From: Thermoproteota archaeon
GTDB taxonomy: Archaea > Thermoproteota > Thermoprotei_A > Sulfolobales > Ignisphaeraceae
DNA length: 64,000 bases
Direction: 5' to 3'
Assembly (NCBI GenBank): GCA_030550585.1
Contig: JAUQPB010000001.1
Span: 186,001 to 250,000 of the forward strand
The notes beneath the pieces are model-generated. The model ran no database searches. It saw only the letters and a program-made list of their open reading frames with translations, and was not told the origin of the DNA. A program made the translations under genes and the position numbers. Below, one piece after another: positions 9,750 through 19,710 of this stretch (positions within the stretch are counted from its first letter, which is position 1; the number at the start of each line of letters is the position of its first letter).

Positions 9750-10625
9750 CTACTGCCTTTTCTCTAAAACATACTTGAAAACCTCGTCTAGGTCAACATC
9801 CAATCTAAATTTTTTCTTAAAGAAAGACACTATATGTTGCAGATCTTTCCTCAAGACTTCTAGGGCCCTAGGATCTACTGTTGTGATGTACTGTGGCCAA
9901 TCTATTATATAGCTTTTTCCATTATCTATATCAACAATTACATTATATTCGCTTAAATCGCCGTGAACAAGACCTGCCTTCCAATAAGCGTTTTTTACTA
10001 TGTCAACTATTTGATAGAATATCTCAGCAGGGTCTTCAAGATCTTTTACCTCAAATAGGTTTACACCGTCTATATACTCTATTACAACGCTGTGAAGAGC
10101 GTTGCCATAGAATTTGGGGATCCCTTGAATATCGAATTTGTTTAGTATACTTAATGCCTCAGCCTCTCTACGACCAGACACAATACTTCTTATAACCCAG
10201 GTAGAGCCACCTAAATTTTCGCCATATGACCTCGCTTTAGACACATTCCTAAACTCTTTTCCAATTTTATGAAACTTTACCGCAACAAGAGAGTTGCTAG
10301 TTGATATTGCTTGGTAAAGCTCGCTCTCCTTACCCTCACCAATTTTGTCGCCAAAAGCACTAAGAACATTCTTTAGAACAAGCCGGTGTATCGCAAGACA
10401 GTCTAGACCTAGGAATCTCAGCCTATAGGCTTCAGATGTTGGATGTCGCTCGATAAGCTTCAGCTTAGTGAGCTTCTGAATCCTAGCAACAATCTCTTTT
10501 TGTGTAAATTTTCTATTGAGTCTATTTACAATTAATTCCATTGGTATAAACTCGAATTTCTTTATATAGCGAACGAAAATATCTAATAGTGTATAATCTT
10601 CTTCGACGAGGCTTTTGCATATCAC
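9750..10625 (-). CDS. rio2: RIO2 atypical Ser/Thr kinase
   Basis: Rio2 is an atypical kinase/ATPase acting in late small-subunit ribosome maturation. The first ~85 residues form the family's winged helix. The kinase core then shows the flexible P-loop substitute GEGKESELYQA, the catalytic VHGDLSEYNVIV (Asp and Asn present) and the metal-binding IIDWPQ. The length (291 aa) is typical. The gene is followed at 113 bp by the DUF460 gene on the same strand. The upstream 120 bp hold an unusual GC-rich stretch (see candidate RNA at 10649-10727). Confidence 0.93.
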   Translation of the reverse strand: MICKSLVEEDYTLLDIFVRYIKKFEFIPMELIVNRLNRKFTQKEIVARIQKLTKLKLIERHPTSEAYRLRFLGLDCLAIHRLVLKNVLSAFGDKIGEGKESELYQAISTSNSLVAVKFHKIGKEFRNVSKARSYGENLGGSTWVIRSIVSGRREAEALSILNKFDIQGIPKFYGNALHSVVIEYIDGVNLFEVKDLEDPAEIFYQIVDIVKNAYWKAGLVHGDLSEYNVIVDIDNGKSYIIDWPQYITTVDPRALEVLRKDLQHIVSFFKKKFRLDVDLDEVFKYVLEKRQ

Positions 10626-10648
10626 ACCCAGCTTCGTCTAACAACACC

Positions 10649-10727
10649 TCAGGAGCATACTGATCCGTGGCGGCCGCGATTCTCTTCATCCAGTTGCGTC
10701 AAGAGCGCGGGACTCTTCATCACTATT
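10649..10727 (-). ncRNA. Candidate GC-rich structured RNA or half-formed C/D box RNA
   Basis: This stretch upstream of rio2 is strikingly GC-rich (it contains GCGGCCGC and CGCGGG) in an AT-rich genome. Read on the minus strand it starts with a perfect box C (GTGATGA, 10717-10723), followed after 14 nt by TTGA, a 6-nt gap and a box C'-like TGGATGA (10686-10692). The only later CTGA is 33 nt on, too far for a regular guide, so the C/D reading is incomplete. A minus-strand TATA-like CTTAAAAAG (about 10743-10751) would start transcription close to box C. It could instead be a structured rio2 leader. Confidence 0.3.
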
Positions 10728-10789
10728 AGACTAGCCTAACATACTTTTTAAGTTTGTTAGACAAAAACTGTGTTTGGGACCCTAGATAT

Positions 10790-11260
10790 ATGCCTAATAA
10801 GCTCAAACTTCCTCCAAGAATAAAGATTATGGAGGCCTTAGGCTGTTTGGCAGACAAAAGGATTAGAGAAATAGACGATAACAAAGCTATTGTATCGTCA
10901 TCTGATGGTAGTAGGGAATACCATGTTTATGTGGATGTAAAGAAGGGGATTGTTTACAGCGATGATAATGGCACAAAATTTAGGGGGTATATAGGCTATC
11001 CCATAATAGCTTTTCTTATGTTAAAAGGTTATCTGGCATATGATGAAAGGATAGCCAAAGCGTTAGCTGGGATCCCATGGAAAAAACTTAACGAGTCTTA
11101 CAAAAGCTATCAAGTTGTCGAGAATATCGTAAAGGATATTGCAAAAAAGAATGGGGTCTCGCCAGAGTCCATAGATGAATTTGTTGACAATGTTTTGAGG
11201 CAGTTATCCAGATTCTCGCTAGTATACAGTGAAAATCTTGGAAATGTTTTTAACAAGTGA
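10790..11260 (+). CDS. Conserved crenarchaeal protein of unknown function
   Basis: I recall proteins like this beginning LPPRIKxxEALG in other crenarchaea, but no function. The 156 residues are soluble, with a beta-rich first half containing SDGSREYHVYVD and VYSDDNGT and a helical second half. The ATG at 10790 was taken rather than the TTG at 10754, since the TATA-like CTTTTTAAG (about 10744-10752) would put the transcript start near 10775. No catalytic motif or metal site is visible. It is divergent from rio2 and precedes the DUF4443 gene. Confidence 0.75.
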   Translation: MPNKLKLPPRIKIMEALGCLADKRIREIDDNKAIVSSSDGSREYHVYVDVKKGIVYSDDNGTKFRGYIGYPIIAFLMLKGYLAYDERIAKALAGIPWKKLNESYKSYQVVENIVKDIAKKNGVSPESIDEFVDNVLRQLSRFSLVYSENLGNVFNK

Positions 11261-11343
11261 GATATTTCAACATGTCAACCATTAGCAACATATCATAAAT
11301 TTTAATATTGGTGTAAATAATTGATTATATTGTGAGAGTTGGG

Positions 11344-11985
11344 ATGAGCATAAAAAGTATTTTCTATGGTGTCGCCTCATGCCGAAGAGGCGTTAAACCC
11401 CTTTTCGAACCCGCACATGCTTTAAAGGCCTTGCTTTTGCTCTATGAAAAGGAGCCTATCGGCAGAAATCTCCTGTCTAAAATGCTAGGTATAGGTGTTG
11501 CCTCTACCCGAACTTTAATTAAGAGACTTAAACAATATGATTTGATATTTGTTGATAATGTTGGTGGATGCCTCCTTACAGAGAAAGGTAAGAATATCGT
11601 TACAAAGATAAGAGGTGTTGTTCGCAAAATAGAGGACATATCAATGATAATAGCAAAAGACTTTATGTTGGGCCCCCATTCATGGATTGCCGTAATAGAA
11701 GATGGTGTTGAGTTGGCTAAGAAATATGGGATAATAGCTATTAGAGATAGATTAATTAGCTATGGCGCAAAAGCTGCACTAATAATTTTTGTTGAGGATT
11801 CTGCATACATACCCCCCGACAAATCCTTGAATGAAAGCAGGTACCACACTCTAAGATTTCTCAAGGAATTCTTGTCTCTTAAATATGGAGATGCATCAAT
11901 AATTTCATTTGCAGACGACCCTTTGACAGCAGAGAAAGCATTGCTAAACACAATAATCGACGTGTTCTTAGATATCCCTATGTAG
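11344..11985 (+). CDS. DUF4443 family protein with winged helix
   Basis: The N-terminal ~75 residues form a winged helix (LSKMLGIGVASTRTLIKRL as recognition region), joined to a DUF4443-type alpha/beta domain from about residue 85. The fold suggests a DNA-binding regulator whose second domain senses a ligand, but nothing shows which. The ATG at 11344 has GAGAGTTGGG in front; the GTG at 11332 is also possible. The ATTTTAATAT near 11296-11305 is a plausible TATA box. It precedes the HMG-CoA reductase gene by 91 bp on the same strand. Confidence 0.75.
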   Translation: MSIKSIFYGVASCRRGVKPLFEPAHALKALLLLYEKEPIGRNLLSKMLGIGVASTRTLIKRLKQYDLIFVDNVGGCLLTEKGKNIVTKIRGVVRKIEDISMIIAKDFMLGPHSWIAVIEDGVELAKKYGIIAIRDRLISYGAKAALIIFVEDSAYIPPDKSLNESRYHTLRFLKEFLSLKYGDASIISFADDPLTAEKALLNTIIDVFLDIPM

Positions 11986-12076
11986 AGTGGTCTGGAGTTG
12001 AATTATCCAATTAATTTATTGTTAGCATAAATAGTTAAATCTATGGAGTTTTCACTACAACTGTGGTGACACCTAA

Positions 12077-13384
12077 TTGAGCTCAAATAATAGGGGATCA
12101 TCTAGAATACCAGGTTTTTATAACCTCTCCCTAGATGAGAGACTAAATATTGTTGCCAATTGGGCTGGTTTAACTAAAGATGAAATCGATTTACTGAGAA
12201 ATTTTGGAAATCTCGGAGCTAAACTAGCCGATGCTATGATAGAAAATGTTGTAGGTGCAATGTCGTATCCTTTTGCTATCGCCCCCAACTTTAGGATCAA
12301 TGGAAAGGACTATCTGATTCCAATGGTTATCGAAGAGCCAAGCGTTGTTGCAGCAGCAAGCAACGCTGCCAAAATGCTTCGAGAGGCCAATGATGGTGAT
12401 GGTATAAGGGCTCTCTCTGACAAACAGATGATGATAGGACAGATACATCTAATGAAAGTTCCATCGCCACGCTTTGTAGCAATGGAGATTATGCGAAGAA
12501 AAGATGAGATACTTGAACTTGCCAATTCCACTAACAAAACTCTTGTTAGTATCGGTGGAGGTGCTAAGGATGTTAGTGTAAGGGTCATCGAAACTAGGAG
12601 GGGGCCTGTAGTTGTCGTCCACCTACTGGTTGATGTAATTGATGCTATGGGTGCTAATACCGTTAATACAATGGCTGAAGCTGTGGCACCATATCTCGAA
12701 AAACTCACAGGTGGAGAGGCAAGATTGAGAATAGTGTCTAACTACGCAATTTACAGGCTTGCAAGGGCATGGGTAAGAATAGACGTGGACAAAATCGGTG
12801 GAAGAGAAGTTGCAGAGAAAATAGTTGATGCAAGTGCTATTGCTGAGGCAGACGTTTTCAGGGCTGTAACACATAACAAAGGGATAATGAATGGTATAAT
12901 AGCTGTTGCTCTTGCAACAGCACAGGATCACAGAGCAATTGAAGCTGGTGTACACGCATATGCCGCAAGAGATGGTGCGTATAAACCTCTTAGCATATGG
13001 GACATAGATTCCCAAGGTTATTTAGTAGGCGTGTTAGAAATACCCTTACAAGTTGGCACAATAGGCGGTTCTGTGAAAACCCATCCAATAGCTCAAATAG
13101 CTCTGAAGATCCTTGGAATTAAATCAGCAAAAGAGTTGGCAGAAATCATGGCAGCTGTTGGCTTGGCACAGAACTTTGCAGCTCTCAGAGCACTTGTTAC
13201 TACAGGTATTCAGGCAGGGCATATGAAGCTCCATGCCAGGAATTTAGCCATTGCTGCAGGAGCTCAAGGAGATCTCATAGAGCTTGTAGCAGAGGAGATG
13301 ATAAGAGAAGGTAAGATAACATTCGATAAAGCAAAAGAGCTTGTTGAGAAATATAGAAGCTTGAGATCTGGCACAAACATTTAG
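12077..13384 (+). CDS. hmgA: HMG-CoA reductase, class II
   Basis: It reduces HMG-CoA to mevalonate, the committed step toward archaeal isoprenoid lipids. The sequence follows the class II (Pseudomonas mevalonii-type) pattern from end to end: MIENVVG, EEPSVVAAAS with the catalytic Glu near 87, DAMGANTVNTMAEA, THNKGIMNG with Lys268, Asp284, and GHMKLHARN with His382. These positions match Lys267, Asp283 and His381 of the Pseudomonas enzyme almost exactly (from memory). The gene starts with TTG, with GGTGA 7 bp ahead. Most crenarchaea I know have class I instead. Mevalonate kinase is at 50377-51399. Confidence 0.93.
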   Translation: MSSNNRGSSRIPGFYNLSLDERLNIVANWAGLTKDEIDLLRNFGNLGAKLADAMIENVVGAMSYPFAIAPNFRINGKDYLIPMVIEEPSVVAAASNAAKMLREANDGDGIRALSDKQMMIGQIHLMKVPSPRFVAMEIMRRKDEILELANSTNKTLVSIGGGAKDVSVRVIETRRGPVVVVHLLVDVIDAMGANTVNTMAEAVAPYLEKLTGGEARLRIVSNYAIYRLARAWVRIDVDKIGGREVAEKIVDASAIAEADVFRAVTHNKGIMNGIIAVALATAQDHRAIEAGVHAYAARDGAYKPLSIWDIDSQGYLVGVLEIPLQVGTIGGSVKTHPIAQIALKILGIKSAKELAEIMAAVGLAQNFAALRALVTTGIQAGHMKLHARNLAIAAGAQGDLIELVAEEMIREGKITFDKAKELVEKYRSLRSGTNI

Positions 13385-13401
13385 AGTGAATTGATTGAAA
13401 A

Positions 13402-13790
<389 letters not shown>

Positions 13791-16007
13791 TTATAGTGAA
13801 ATGAATTCGTCTGGGCTTGGAGGCTCTGGCTTCAGACCCTTTCTCTGTCTAATTTTCCTCACAATGTCAAGTAGCATAGAGTCTGGTACAGGTGCCCAGC
13901 GACTGAATTCTGTGCCCCAGAATGCTTTTCCAGCGCTTGCACTTCTAAGCTCGTTTGCTAGATCAGCAGACTCAGCAACTGGTATTTCTGCCAGCATCTT
14001 AACTAGGTTACCCACCATGTGAGTAACATTTATTATTCTGCCTCTCCTCTTCGTTATAACTGATGATATTGGCCCTAGATAGTCCATTGGGAACTTTATT
14101 TCTATTTTCTGAAGAGGCTCTAGTAGAGTTGGTCTCGATGTCAATATTGCTGCGTATATCGGATTCCTAACTGCCGGGTATATTTGTGCGGGTCCTCTGT
14201 GTGCAGGGTCTTCGTGAATTACAGCATCATGTAGAATTACCTTCAATCCTCTTACAGGCTCCATAGCTAAGGGACCTTCTTTCATAGCCAATCTAAATCC
14301 TTGTATAATAGTATCTCTAACCTCTCTGAGGTACTGTATTCCTGATGTCATGTCGATAAACACATCTATGTTTTCATCTATGGCCCATATCCTTCTCGCT
14401 TCATCGTAATCCCAGCCAGCCTGATCCCTCAGTATCCTAGCCCTCTTGTGTGTATCCATATCCTCTGTAATAACACCTTCTTGTATAAGCTTAATAGTCT
14501 CTTCATTTAATGGCTCTATGCTTATGTAAAACCTATTATGCTTGTTTGGAGACTTGCCTTCGAAAACCTTGCTTTTCTCTCTAGCGGTCTCTCTATACAC
14601 TATTGTCGGAGGTGATGTGTCAACATCTAATCCGAACCTTTCTTTGAGAAGTGTCAACACTATTTCAAGGTGTAGATGACCCATACCCGAGATTAGATAT
14701 TCTCCTGTTTCCTCATTTATTTTAACAACGAGATTCGGATCTTCTATACTCATCTTCTTTAGCGCGTCAATTAGCTTTGTTAAATCGCTTGTCTTCTTGG
14801 GCTCAACAGCCATTGTAACAACGGGCTCTGATATATACCTCATCCTCTCGAAAGGTGTCATAACATCCCTCAGCTTTGGATCAACAACAGTTTCACCTGC
14901 CCTTGCTTGATCAAGTCCTAGTATAGCAGCTACATTACCAGCTGGAATTCTGTCTACAACCTCTCTATACGGTCCCATGTATATACCTACTTGCAGAACC
15001 TTTTGAACAATTCTACTATTTATTAGATAAAGCTCTTGGCCATTGTATACAGTGCCTGAAAACACCCTTCCAGTTGCTACAAAGCCTGCATGTGGATCCC
15101 AACGCATGTCACATACAAAGAATACTACAGGGCCGTCAGGATCGGCCGCCATCATAGCCTTTCCAATGTCGGTGTTTATATCTCCTCTCCAAATCTTCGG
15201 TATTCTGTATGCCTGCGCCTCTCTTGGGTTAGGAACAAATTTTACAACCATATCTAGAAGTGCTTCGTGAAGTGGAATCTTCTTTTTGAGCTCCTCTAGC
15301 CCTTCTTTATCTCCCTTTGAGTAAACTTCTATCAAATCATCTATTTTTACACCCTTCTTCTTGCTTAATGGGACTGTTAGACCTATTGCATCTTTTGCGC
15401 TTCCGAATGCTACCATGCCTTGTGCAGGATCTAGAATCCACTTCTTTTTGAATTCAGGCTCTGCATATGTCTCAATTAGATTGTTTACCTCCTTTATGAT
15501 CTCTACAAACCTCTGTTTAATGTCATCCGGCCTCATTCTCAACTCTTTTATCAATCTATCTACCTTGTTGATGAATAGCAGAGGTCTTACCCTCTCCTCT
15601 AATGCTTGTCTAAGAACAGTTTCCGTCTGTGTCATAACCCCCTCTACAGCATCGACAACAACTATTGCTCCATCAATCATTCTAAGGCTTCTAGTTACCT
15701 TTCCAGTGAAATCGACGTGGCCAGGCGTATCAACTAGGTTTATAACGTATGGTCTTCCCTCAAATTCGTGGTACAAACTTATATTAGCTGCTTTGACTGT
15801 CATCTGCCTTTTTTGCTCAATGTCTAAAAAGTCCATTGCAAGGAGTTGACCAGCTAGTCTAGGGGATATTAGCCCAGCAGCAGCTAACAGACTATCTGTT
15901 GTTGTTGTTTTTCCGTGATCTACATGTGCAATTATACCAACATTTCTGATTTGCTCTGGGTTGTTCATTATCTTTAGTATTTGGTCAACGCTTTTCACAA
16001 ATCTCAT
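13791..16007 (-). CDS. fusA: Elongation factor 2 (aEF-2)
   Basis: This translocase moves tRNAs and mRNA through the ribosome using GTP. The G domain is clear: [10 protein letters not shown] (G1), DTPGHVDF (G3), FINKVD (G4). The C-terminal half has the diphthamide loop with the modified His in [12 protein letters not shown]. At 738 aa it has full length for an archaeal factor. A TATA-like tract (TATAAAAAATTAATA on the minus strand, about 16049-16063) lies upstream of the start. It stands alone, 114 bp downstream of the XPF gene. Confidence 0.97.
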   Translation of the reverse strand: MRFVKSVDQILKIMNNPEQIRNVGIIAHVDHGKTTTTDSLLAAAGLISPRLAGQLLAMDFLDIEQKRQMTVKAANISLYHEFEGRPYVINLVDTPGHVDFTGKVTRSLRMIDGAIVVVDAVEGVMTQTETVLRQALEERVRPLLFINKVDRLIKELRMRPDDIKQRFVEIIKEVNNLIETYAEPEFKKKWILDPAQGMVAFGSAKDAIGLTVPLSKKKGVKIDDLIEVYSKGDKEGLEELKKKIPLHEALLDMVVKFVPNPREAQAYRIPKIWRGDINTDIGKAMMAADPDGPVVFFVCDMRWDPHAGFVATGRVFSGTVYNGQELYLINSRIVQKVLQVGIYMGPYREVVDRIPAGNVAAILGLDQARAGETVVDPKLRDVMTPFERMRYISEPVVTMAVEPKKTSDLTKLIDALKKMSIEDPNLVVKINEETGEYLISGMGHLHLEIVLTLLKERFGLDVDTSPPTIVYRETAREKSKVFEGKSPNKHNRFYISIEPLNEETIKLIQEGVITEDMDTHKRARILRDQAGWDYDEARRIWAIDENIDVFIDMTSGIQYLREVRDTIIQGFRLAMKEGPLAMEPVRGLKVILHDAVIHEDPAHRGPAQIYPAVRNPIYAAILTSRPTLLEPLQKIEIKFPMDYLGPISSVITKRRGRIINVTHMVGNLVKMLAEIPVAESADLANELRSASAGKAFWGTEFSRWAPVPDSMLLDIVRKIRQRKGLKPEPPSPDEFISL

Positions 16008-16120
16008 TTTTATTACCCTACCTTATCCAAGTCTCTATCTATTCCAAGGCTTATTAATTTTTTATATCCTGATACAATTAAGTATAGCTGGCCAGAACCT
16101 ATTAAGCTTTATACCATAGG

Positions 16121-16843
16121 TTAACCGGTCTTACCCTCTGAGAAATAGTCTATGATGGATTTTCCCTGCTCCTTCTTCTGATCCTTAAAACCTTTGTATA
16201 GAGCGTGTATCACCTGATAGATCTCTGCAGCTCTTTTTTCGCTAAGCCCCTCAATCTTCGTTAAATCAGATAGCGATGCTGTGCAGAAGTTGTATATGGA
16301 TCCAAACCTCTCCAGTATTCTCACAGCTGTTTTTGGGCCTACATGCGGAAACGCTTGTAGTATATACAACTGCCATTCTGTTGTATCAGAAGATAGCGAT
16401 TTTTGAGTGGGTTTTTTGATGTTTACCATAGTATTCCTCGATCTTCTCTCCCTCACAGCAACTCTTTTAATTATCTCGGCCGTTTCTTCCTCATCCCTAG
16501 AACTAAGCATTATTATGCCGATGTCAAGAGCTAGTGTTATATATGCGCCGATAATGGCGCTTCTCCTAACATTGGAAAGCCTTGCAGCTTCTTTCAAACT
16601 GCCCTCTATTATCATGATGGCTTTCTCAAACTCGTTTACAAGCCTTGTAGCTTGGTCGAACAGCCTTCCATCAACTAGAGATTTTATGAAATCTGAAGCA
16701 GTTTTTCTCTCTATGCCAATACTGTTGGAAATTACATAGTCGCCAACAGAAAGAAATTTGAATATGACTGTAACGCCTTTGCCAAGCAGAATTTGAGGCA
16801 CTTTCGAATTCTTCTCCCGCTCATCAACATATACCACAACCAT
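16121..16843 (-). CDS. xpf: XPF/Mus81-family structure-specific endonuclease, short crenarchaeal form
   Basis: This nuclease cuts branched DNA (3' flaps, forks) in repair; the crenarchaeal form lacks the helicase domain. The nuclease domain starts with VYVDEREKNS and has the catalytic GIERKTASDF (the ERKxxxD signature). Tandem helix-hairpin-helix motifs (FPHVGPKTAVRIL, IEGLSEKRAAEIY) occupy about 165-220. The C-terminus GKSIIDYF resembles a PCNA-binding box, as known for the Sulfolobus protein, though the usual first Gln is shifted. It starts 11 bp after the DHH gene and is probably co-transcribed. Confidence 0.94.
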   Translation of the reverse strand: MVVVYVDEREKNSKVPQILLGKGVTVIFKFLSVGDYVISNSIGIERKTASDFIKSLVDGRLFDQATRLVNEFEKAIMIIEGSLKEAARLSNVRRSAIIGAYITLALDIGIIMLSSRDEEETAEIIKRVAVRERRSRNTMVNIKKPTQKSLSSDTTEWQLYILQAFPHVGPKTAVRILERFGSIYNFCTASLSDLTKIEGLSEKRAAEIYQVIHALYKGFKDQKKEQGKSIIDYFSEGKTG

Positions 16844-16854
16844 TTGCAGCCACC

Positions 16855-17952
16855 TCAGCTACGCTCCTCAACAAATTCTAGAACACCTATCTCGCTTACA
16901 CTGTTTAATATCTTGATTAGATTCTCAATCACATGCTTAACGTTAAATGTTCTTAATATAGCACCCCCAGCTACCTTATGGCCTCCCCCACCACCGCCAT
17001 AGACTTCTACCAACTTCTTCAGAATGTTGCTATAAATATCAATGTCTAACGCATTTACAACCTCATCCTTACCCCTGTATACGACCCTCACCGCTTTTAG
17101 ATCCTCATCCTCAGTTAAAACAAATGATATGTCATAGCCTATCGATATCAGACTTGACGCACAATCTGATTCATATGCCCCAACATTAGATATGGCGACA
17201 AAGACTTCGCTACCCTTTATCCTTATCTTGAAGCCTCTATGCCTAAGTACACACTTTATTCTTGCAATTCTATTTGACGGAGGTTTCTCAACAGCTGTAA
17301 GCTTCATAGCCTCCTCATAATCTGCTCCCAGATCCATCATCTTTGCTACAGCATGGAAAGTGTTTCTAGCAACTCTTTGAAACCTCTTTGTATCCCACAA
17401 AACCCCTGCTAGAAGGATCGTAGCCAGCTCATTTAAATTATCAAGTCTCTGATCATGGTTTACAATAATTTCGAAAACTATTTCTGCAGTTGAGCTATAA
17501 TGCTGTTCATCCCCAAAAAACAGTATCCTCTTGTTTTTATCTGAAGCCTGGATATCTCGATATTGATGATGGTCAATAACAATGATGTTGTCACATCTAA
17601 TAACATAGTCTTTGATTATTCTGAGCTGCTCCCATGAAGCTGTATCCACTATTATACAGGTGTCGCACGGCTCCCTACTCTCTAACTGATGATATTTCTT
17701 AATCACATTGATCGGTATATCCATTCCCTGGCAGAATTCGTATATGCGCTTGCATTCAAGCCCTATCCCTTCTGGCACTAGAATTTCCACAAATGCGTTT
17801 CTATTTATGCTATTAACCAGTTTATGTAACGCACATGCAGATGAAAGGGCATCGGGATCGGCATTAACGTGAGTTACTATGACAACTCTCTTTGCATTCT
17901 CTATCATTTTCTTCATAGCATCTAAATCTTGATAAAAATTGTTCTGCTGCAT
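16855..17952 (-). CDS. DHH/DHHA1-family phosphoesterase (RecJ/NrnA-like)
   Basis: Proteins of this fold are Mn-dependent exonucleases or oligonucleotide/cyclic nucleotide phosphodiesterases. Motifs are VTHVNADPDALSSA (I), VDTAS (II), VIDHHQY (the DHH motif) and the C-terminal DHHA1 loop GGGGGGHKVAGG. At 365 aa it resembles NrnA-type enzymes more than long RecJ. The start overlaps the DUF3194 gene upstream by about 89 bp; a later in-frame ATG (17916) would shorten the overlap. GGTGAG lies ahead of 17952. The substrate cannot be told; the place in the exosome operon suggests RNA turnover. Confidence 0.85.
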   Translation of the reverse strand: MQQNNFYQDLDAMKKMIENAKRVVIVTHVNADPDALSSACALHKLVNSINRNAFVEILVPEGIGLECKRIYEFCQGMDIPINVIKKYHQLESREPCDTCIIVDTASWEQLRIIKDYVIRCDNIIVIDHHQYRDIQASDKNKRILFFGDEQHYSSTAEIVFEIIVNHDQRLDNLNELATILLAGVLWDTKRFQRVARNTFHAVAKMMDLGADYEEAMKLTAVEKPPSNRIARIKCVLRHRGFKIRIKGSEVFVAISNVGAYESDCASSLISIGYDISFVLTEDEDLKAVRVVYRGKDEVVNALDIDIYSNILKKLVEVYGGGGGGHKVAGGAILRTFNVKHVIENLIKILNSVSEIGVLEFVEERS

Positions 17953-18226
17953 CAAAAGCCTTACTCACCGCAGTGTCTATTATTGCTTCTAGACTTGGCT
18001 TACTAATAAAATATGCCTTTGCATCTACATCAATAGATATCGTTAAAGTATCGTCAAGCTTAACACTTATTGCAATGCCGTAGTCCGTTGCTCTTGTTCC
18101 TAATACAGTATTCAGATAATTGATAATGGTATTTTCTATGATGTTGGCAAGCTCTGACAATACATTGAAATCGATTTTATTTAGATCCAGATTAAGTGGC
18201 TTTACCTTTCTCATCTTTAACTTCAA
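17864..18226 (-). CDS. DUF3194 family protein
   Basis: This archaeal family of small proteins is known mainly for sitting beside prefoldin and exosome genes. The beta-strand pattern AISVKLDDTLTISIDVDAKA followed by a helical C-terminal half is typical. No function has been shown that I know of. It follows prefoldin beta by 34 bp, and its Cys-rich tail (FRCYEENDRECKESC) overlaps the start of the DHH gene, so the tail may be shaped by that overlap rather than by function. Confidence 0.75.
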   Translation of the reverse strand: MKLKMRKVKPLNLDLNKIDFNVLSELANIIENTIINYLNTVLGTRATDYGIAISVKLDDTLTISIDVDAKAYFISKPSLEAIIDTAVSKAFDAAEQFLSRFRCYEENDRECKESCHSNSR

Positions 18227-18260
18227 TCACAAGATTGATTGTCTAGATACTCAAATTACT

Positions 18261-18632
18261 TTACTGTTTTCTGTAAAGCGTTGAGGCATATTGTTGAAGC
18301 TTTGACTGCACTTCACTTAGTTGTTGTCTAATTAAAGCTTCTTGCCTGCTAAGAGTTTTCAATCTCAATTCTAACAGCTCCTTTCTTTCATTTAGCTCCT
18401 TTTCTGCATCAGCCTTAGTGATTTTTATTAGAAGATGACCGGCACTTCTATACATTTCAACATTGTCTGGGACATTCTTCAGAACATCTAATGCTCTGTT
18501 TACCTCCCTAAGCTCTTGTTCTATAACACTTTTTTCAGCTAACAACTGATTTAACTGAGTTTGTAGCTGTTGATATTTAACAACCTGTTGCTGTACTTCG
18601 GGTGGCAGAGTCTCAGCCAATCTCAACACCAT
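18261..18632 (-). CDS. pfdB: Prefoldin subunit beta
   Basis: Prefoldin is a jellyfish-shaped chaperone of two alpha and four beta subunits that hands unfolded proteins to the thermosome. The protein is a classic beta subunit: two long coiled coils (about 12-50 and 75-118) joined by a hairpin VPDNVEMYRSAGHLLIKI. Length 123 aa is normal. It lies between Pcc1 and DUF3194 genes in the exosome superoperon, as in many archaea. Confidence 0.95.
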   Translation of the reverse strand: MVLRLAETLPPEVQQQVVKYQQLQTQLNQLLAEKSVIEQELREVNRALDVLKNVPDNVEMYRSAGHLLIKITKADAEKELNERKELLELRLKTLSRQEALIRQQLSEVQSKLQQYASTLYRKQ

Positions 18633-18684
18633 CTAGATGCATTATTTGTAGTATCAGTTTTGTATAGCTCGAATATATTAATTT

Positions 18685-18957
18685 TTAAGATCTATAACCT
18701 TCAAGTATATTCATTGTTTCGATTGAAGCATTTATTAAATATAGAATAGAATTTATAAATGCCCTAGCATGACTTAATGTATCAGCCTCTACCTCTAAAT
18801 ATAGGGAGCAGGAATTATCCATCCTTATTAACGGCTTTATCCTACCCACATTAGCAGGGCTAACCACCTCAGCAAAAATGCTGTTATAGAGCACCTCAAC
18901 AATATTGCAATTACCCTCAGATTTTATTGCCAACCTAGCTTTTACACCGAAAAACAA
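18685..18957 (-). CDS. pcc1: KEOPS complex subunit Pcc1
   Basis: Pcc1 is the dimerising subunit of KEOPS, which makes t6A37 in ANN-decoding tRNAs. At 90 aa it shows the family's beta-sheet and the IKPLIRMDNSCSLYLEVEADTLSHARAFINSIL core, cut into shorter recognisable pieces such as EADTLSHARAF. Position between Brix and prefoldin beta matches the known archaeal gene order, which supports the call. Confidence 0.88.
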   Translation of the reverse strand: MFFGVKARLAIKSEGNCNIVEVLYNSIFAEVVSPANVGRIKPLIRMDNSCSLYLEVEADTLSHARAFINSILYLINASIETMNILEGYRS

Positions 18958-19101
18958 GTTCTATACACCACTAAAACTTCGATCTACATTTCCTCATTTC
19001 TGTTGCCACATCTTAATATCTCTATATCTCTCCTAAATAGAAAGAGAGATGCTTACATTATTTAAATTCATTTTCATAACCATAGATAAACGAACATTTT
19101 A

Positions 19102-19674
19102 TTAGCTTGAATCATTAGATCTAGAACATATTCTAATCACCAAATATCTTGTGCCACTATTACAACTGTTAAAGGTGACCTCTACGCCCATCCTACCCCT
19201 AGTCTTAAAATGTTCTATATCAACACATATGCTGTTTCTTTGTACCCTTTGCTCACTTTGAAATGCACTAATGTTGAATGCTTTGAGTATACATTCTAGC
19301 GTATCGGACGGAAACTCTGATTCTAATAGAGCACTGCCTCTCTTGATTATAGATGTCTCCACTTGGTGTATGCCTTTATATGCCTCATCTATGGAATAAC
19401 CACAAATTCTTAGTGTACATATCTTTACCAACTCCATTGATGCAACAGCTACTTTGTATACGTCTATGAAGCCTGGATTGCCTTTTCTATTCCTAACAAC
19501 CAGTATTTTATCTGCATTGATGTCTACAGCTTGAAGAGCCAGCAACTTGAAAGTCTGCTTTCCTCTGTTAACCTTTACTGCATTTGGTACTACTTTAGAT
19601 AATGCTTTAATAAATCGTCTGGTGTTTCTTGTTGGCCTATGAGATGATGTTATTAAAATTTTTGTGTTTTTCAT
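19102..19674 (-). CDS. Brix-domain ribosome biogenesis protein (Imp4-like)
   Basis: Archaeal Brix proteins resemble eukaryotic Imp4/Rpf factors that bind pre-rRNA. The sigma70-like RNA-binding motif is at the start (ITSSHRPTRNTRRFIKAL), followed by KVNRGKQTF and the middle FIDVYKVA. Length 190 aa fits the compact archaeal type. It follows L37Ae by 36 bp in the exosome superoperon. The exact rRNA step in archaea is not known. Confidence 0.9.
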   Translation of the reverse strand: MKNTKILITSSHRPTRNTRRFIKALSKVVPNAVKVNRGKQTFKLLALQAVDINADKILVVRNRKGNPGFIDVYKVAVASMELVKICTLRICGYSIDEAYKGIHQVETSIIKRGSALLESEFPSDTLECILKAFNISAFQSEQRVQRNSICVDIEHFKTRGRMGVEVTFNSCNSGTRYLVIRICSRSNDSS

Positions 19675-19710
19675 TATGCTATACAGGCCCTAAATACACA
19701 TAATCATTCT

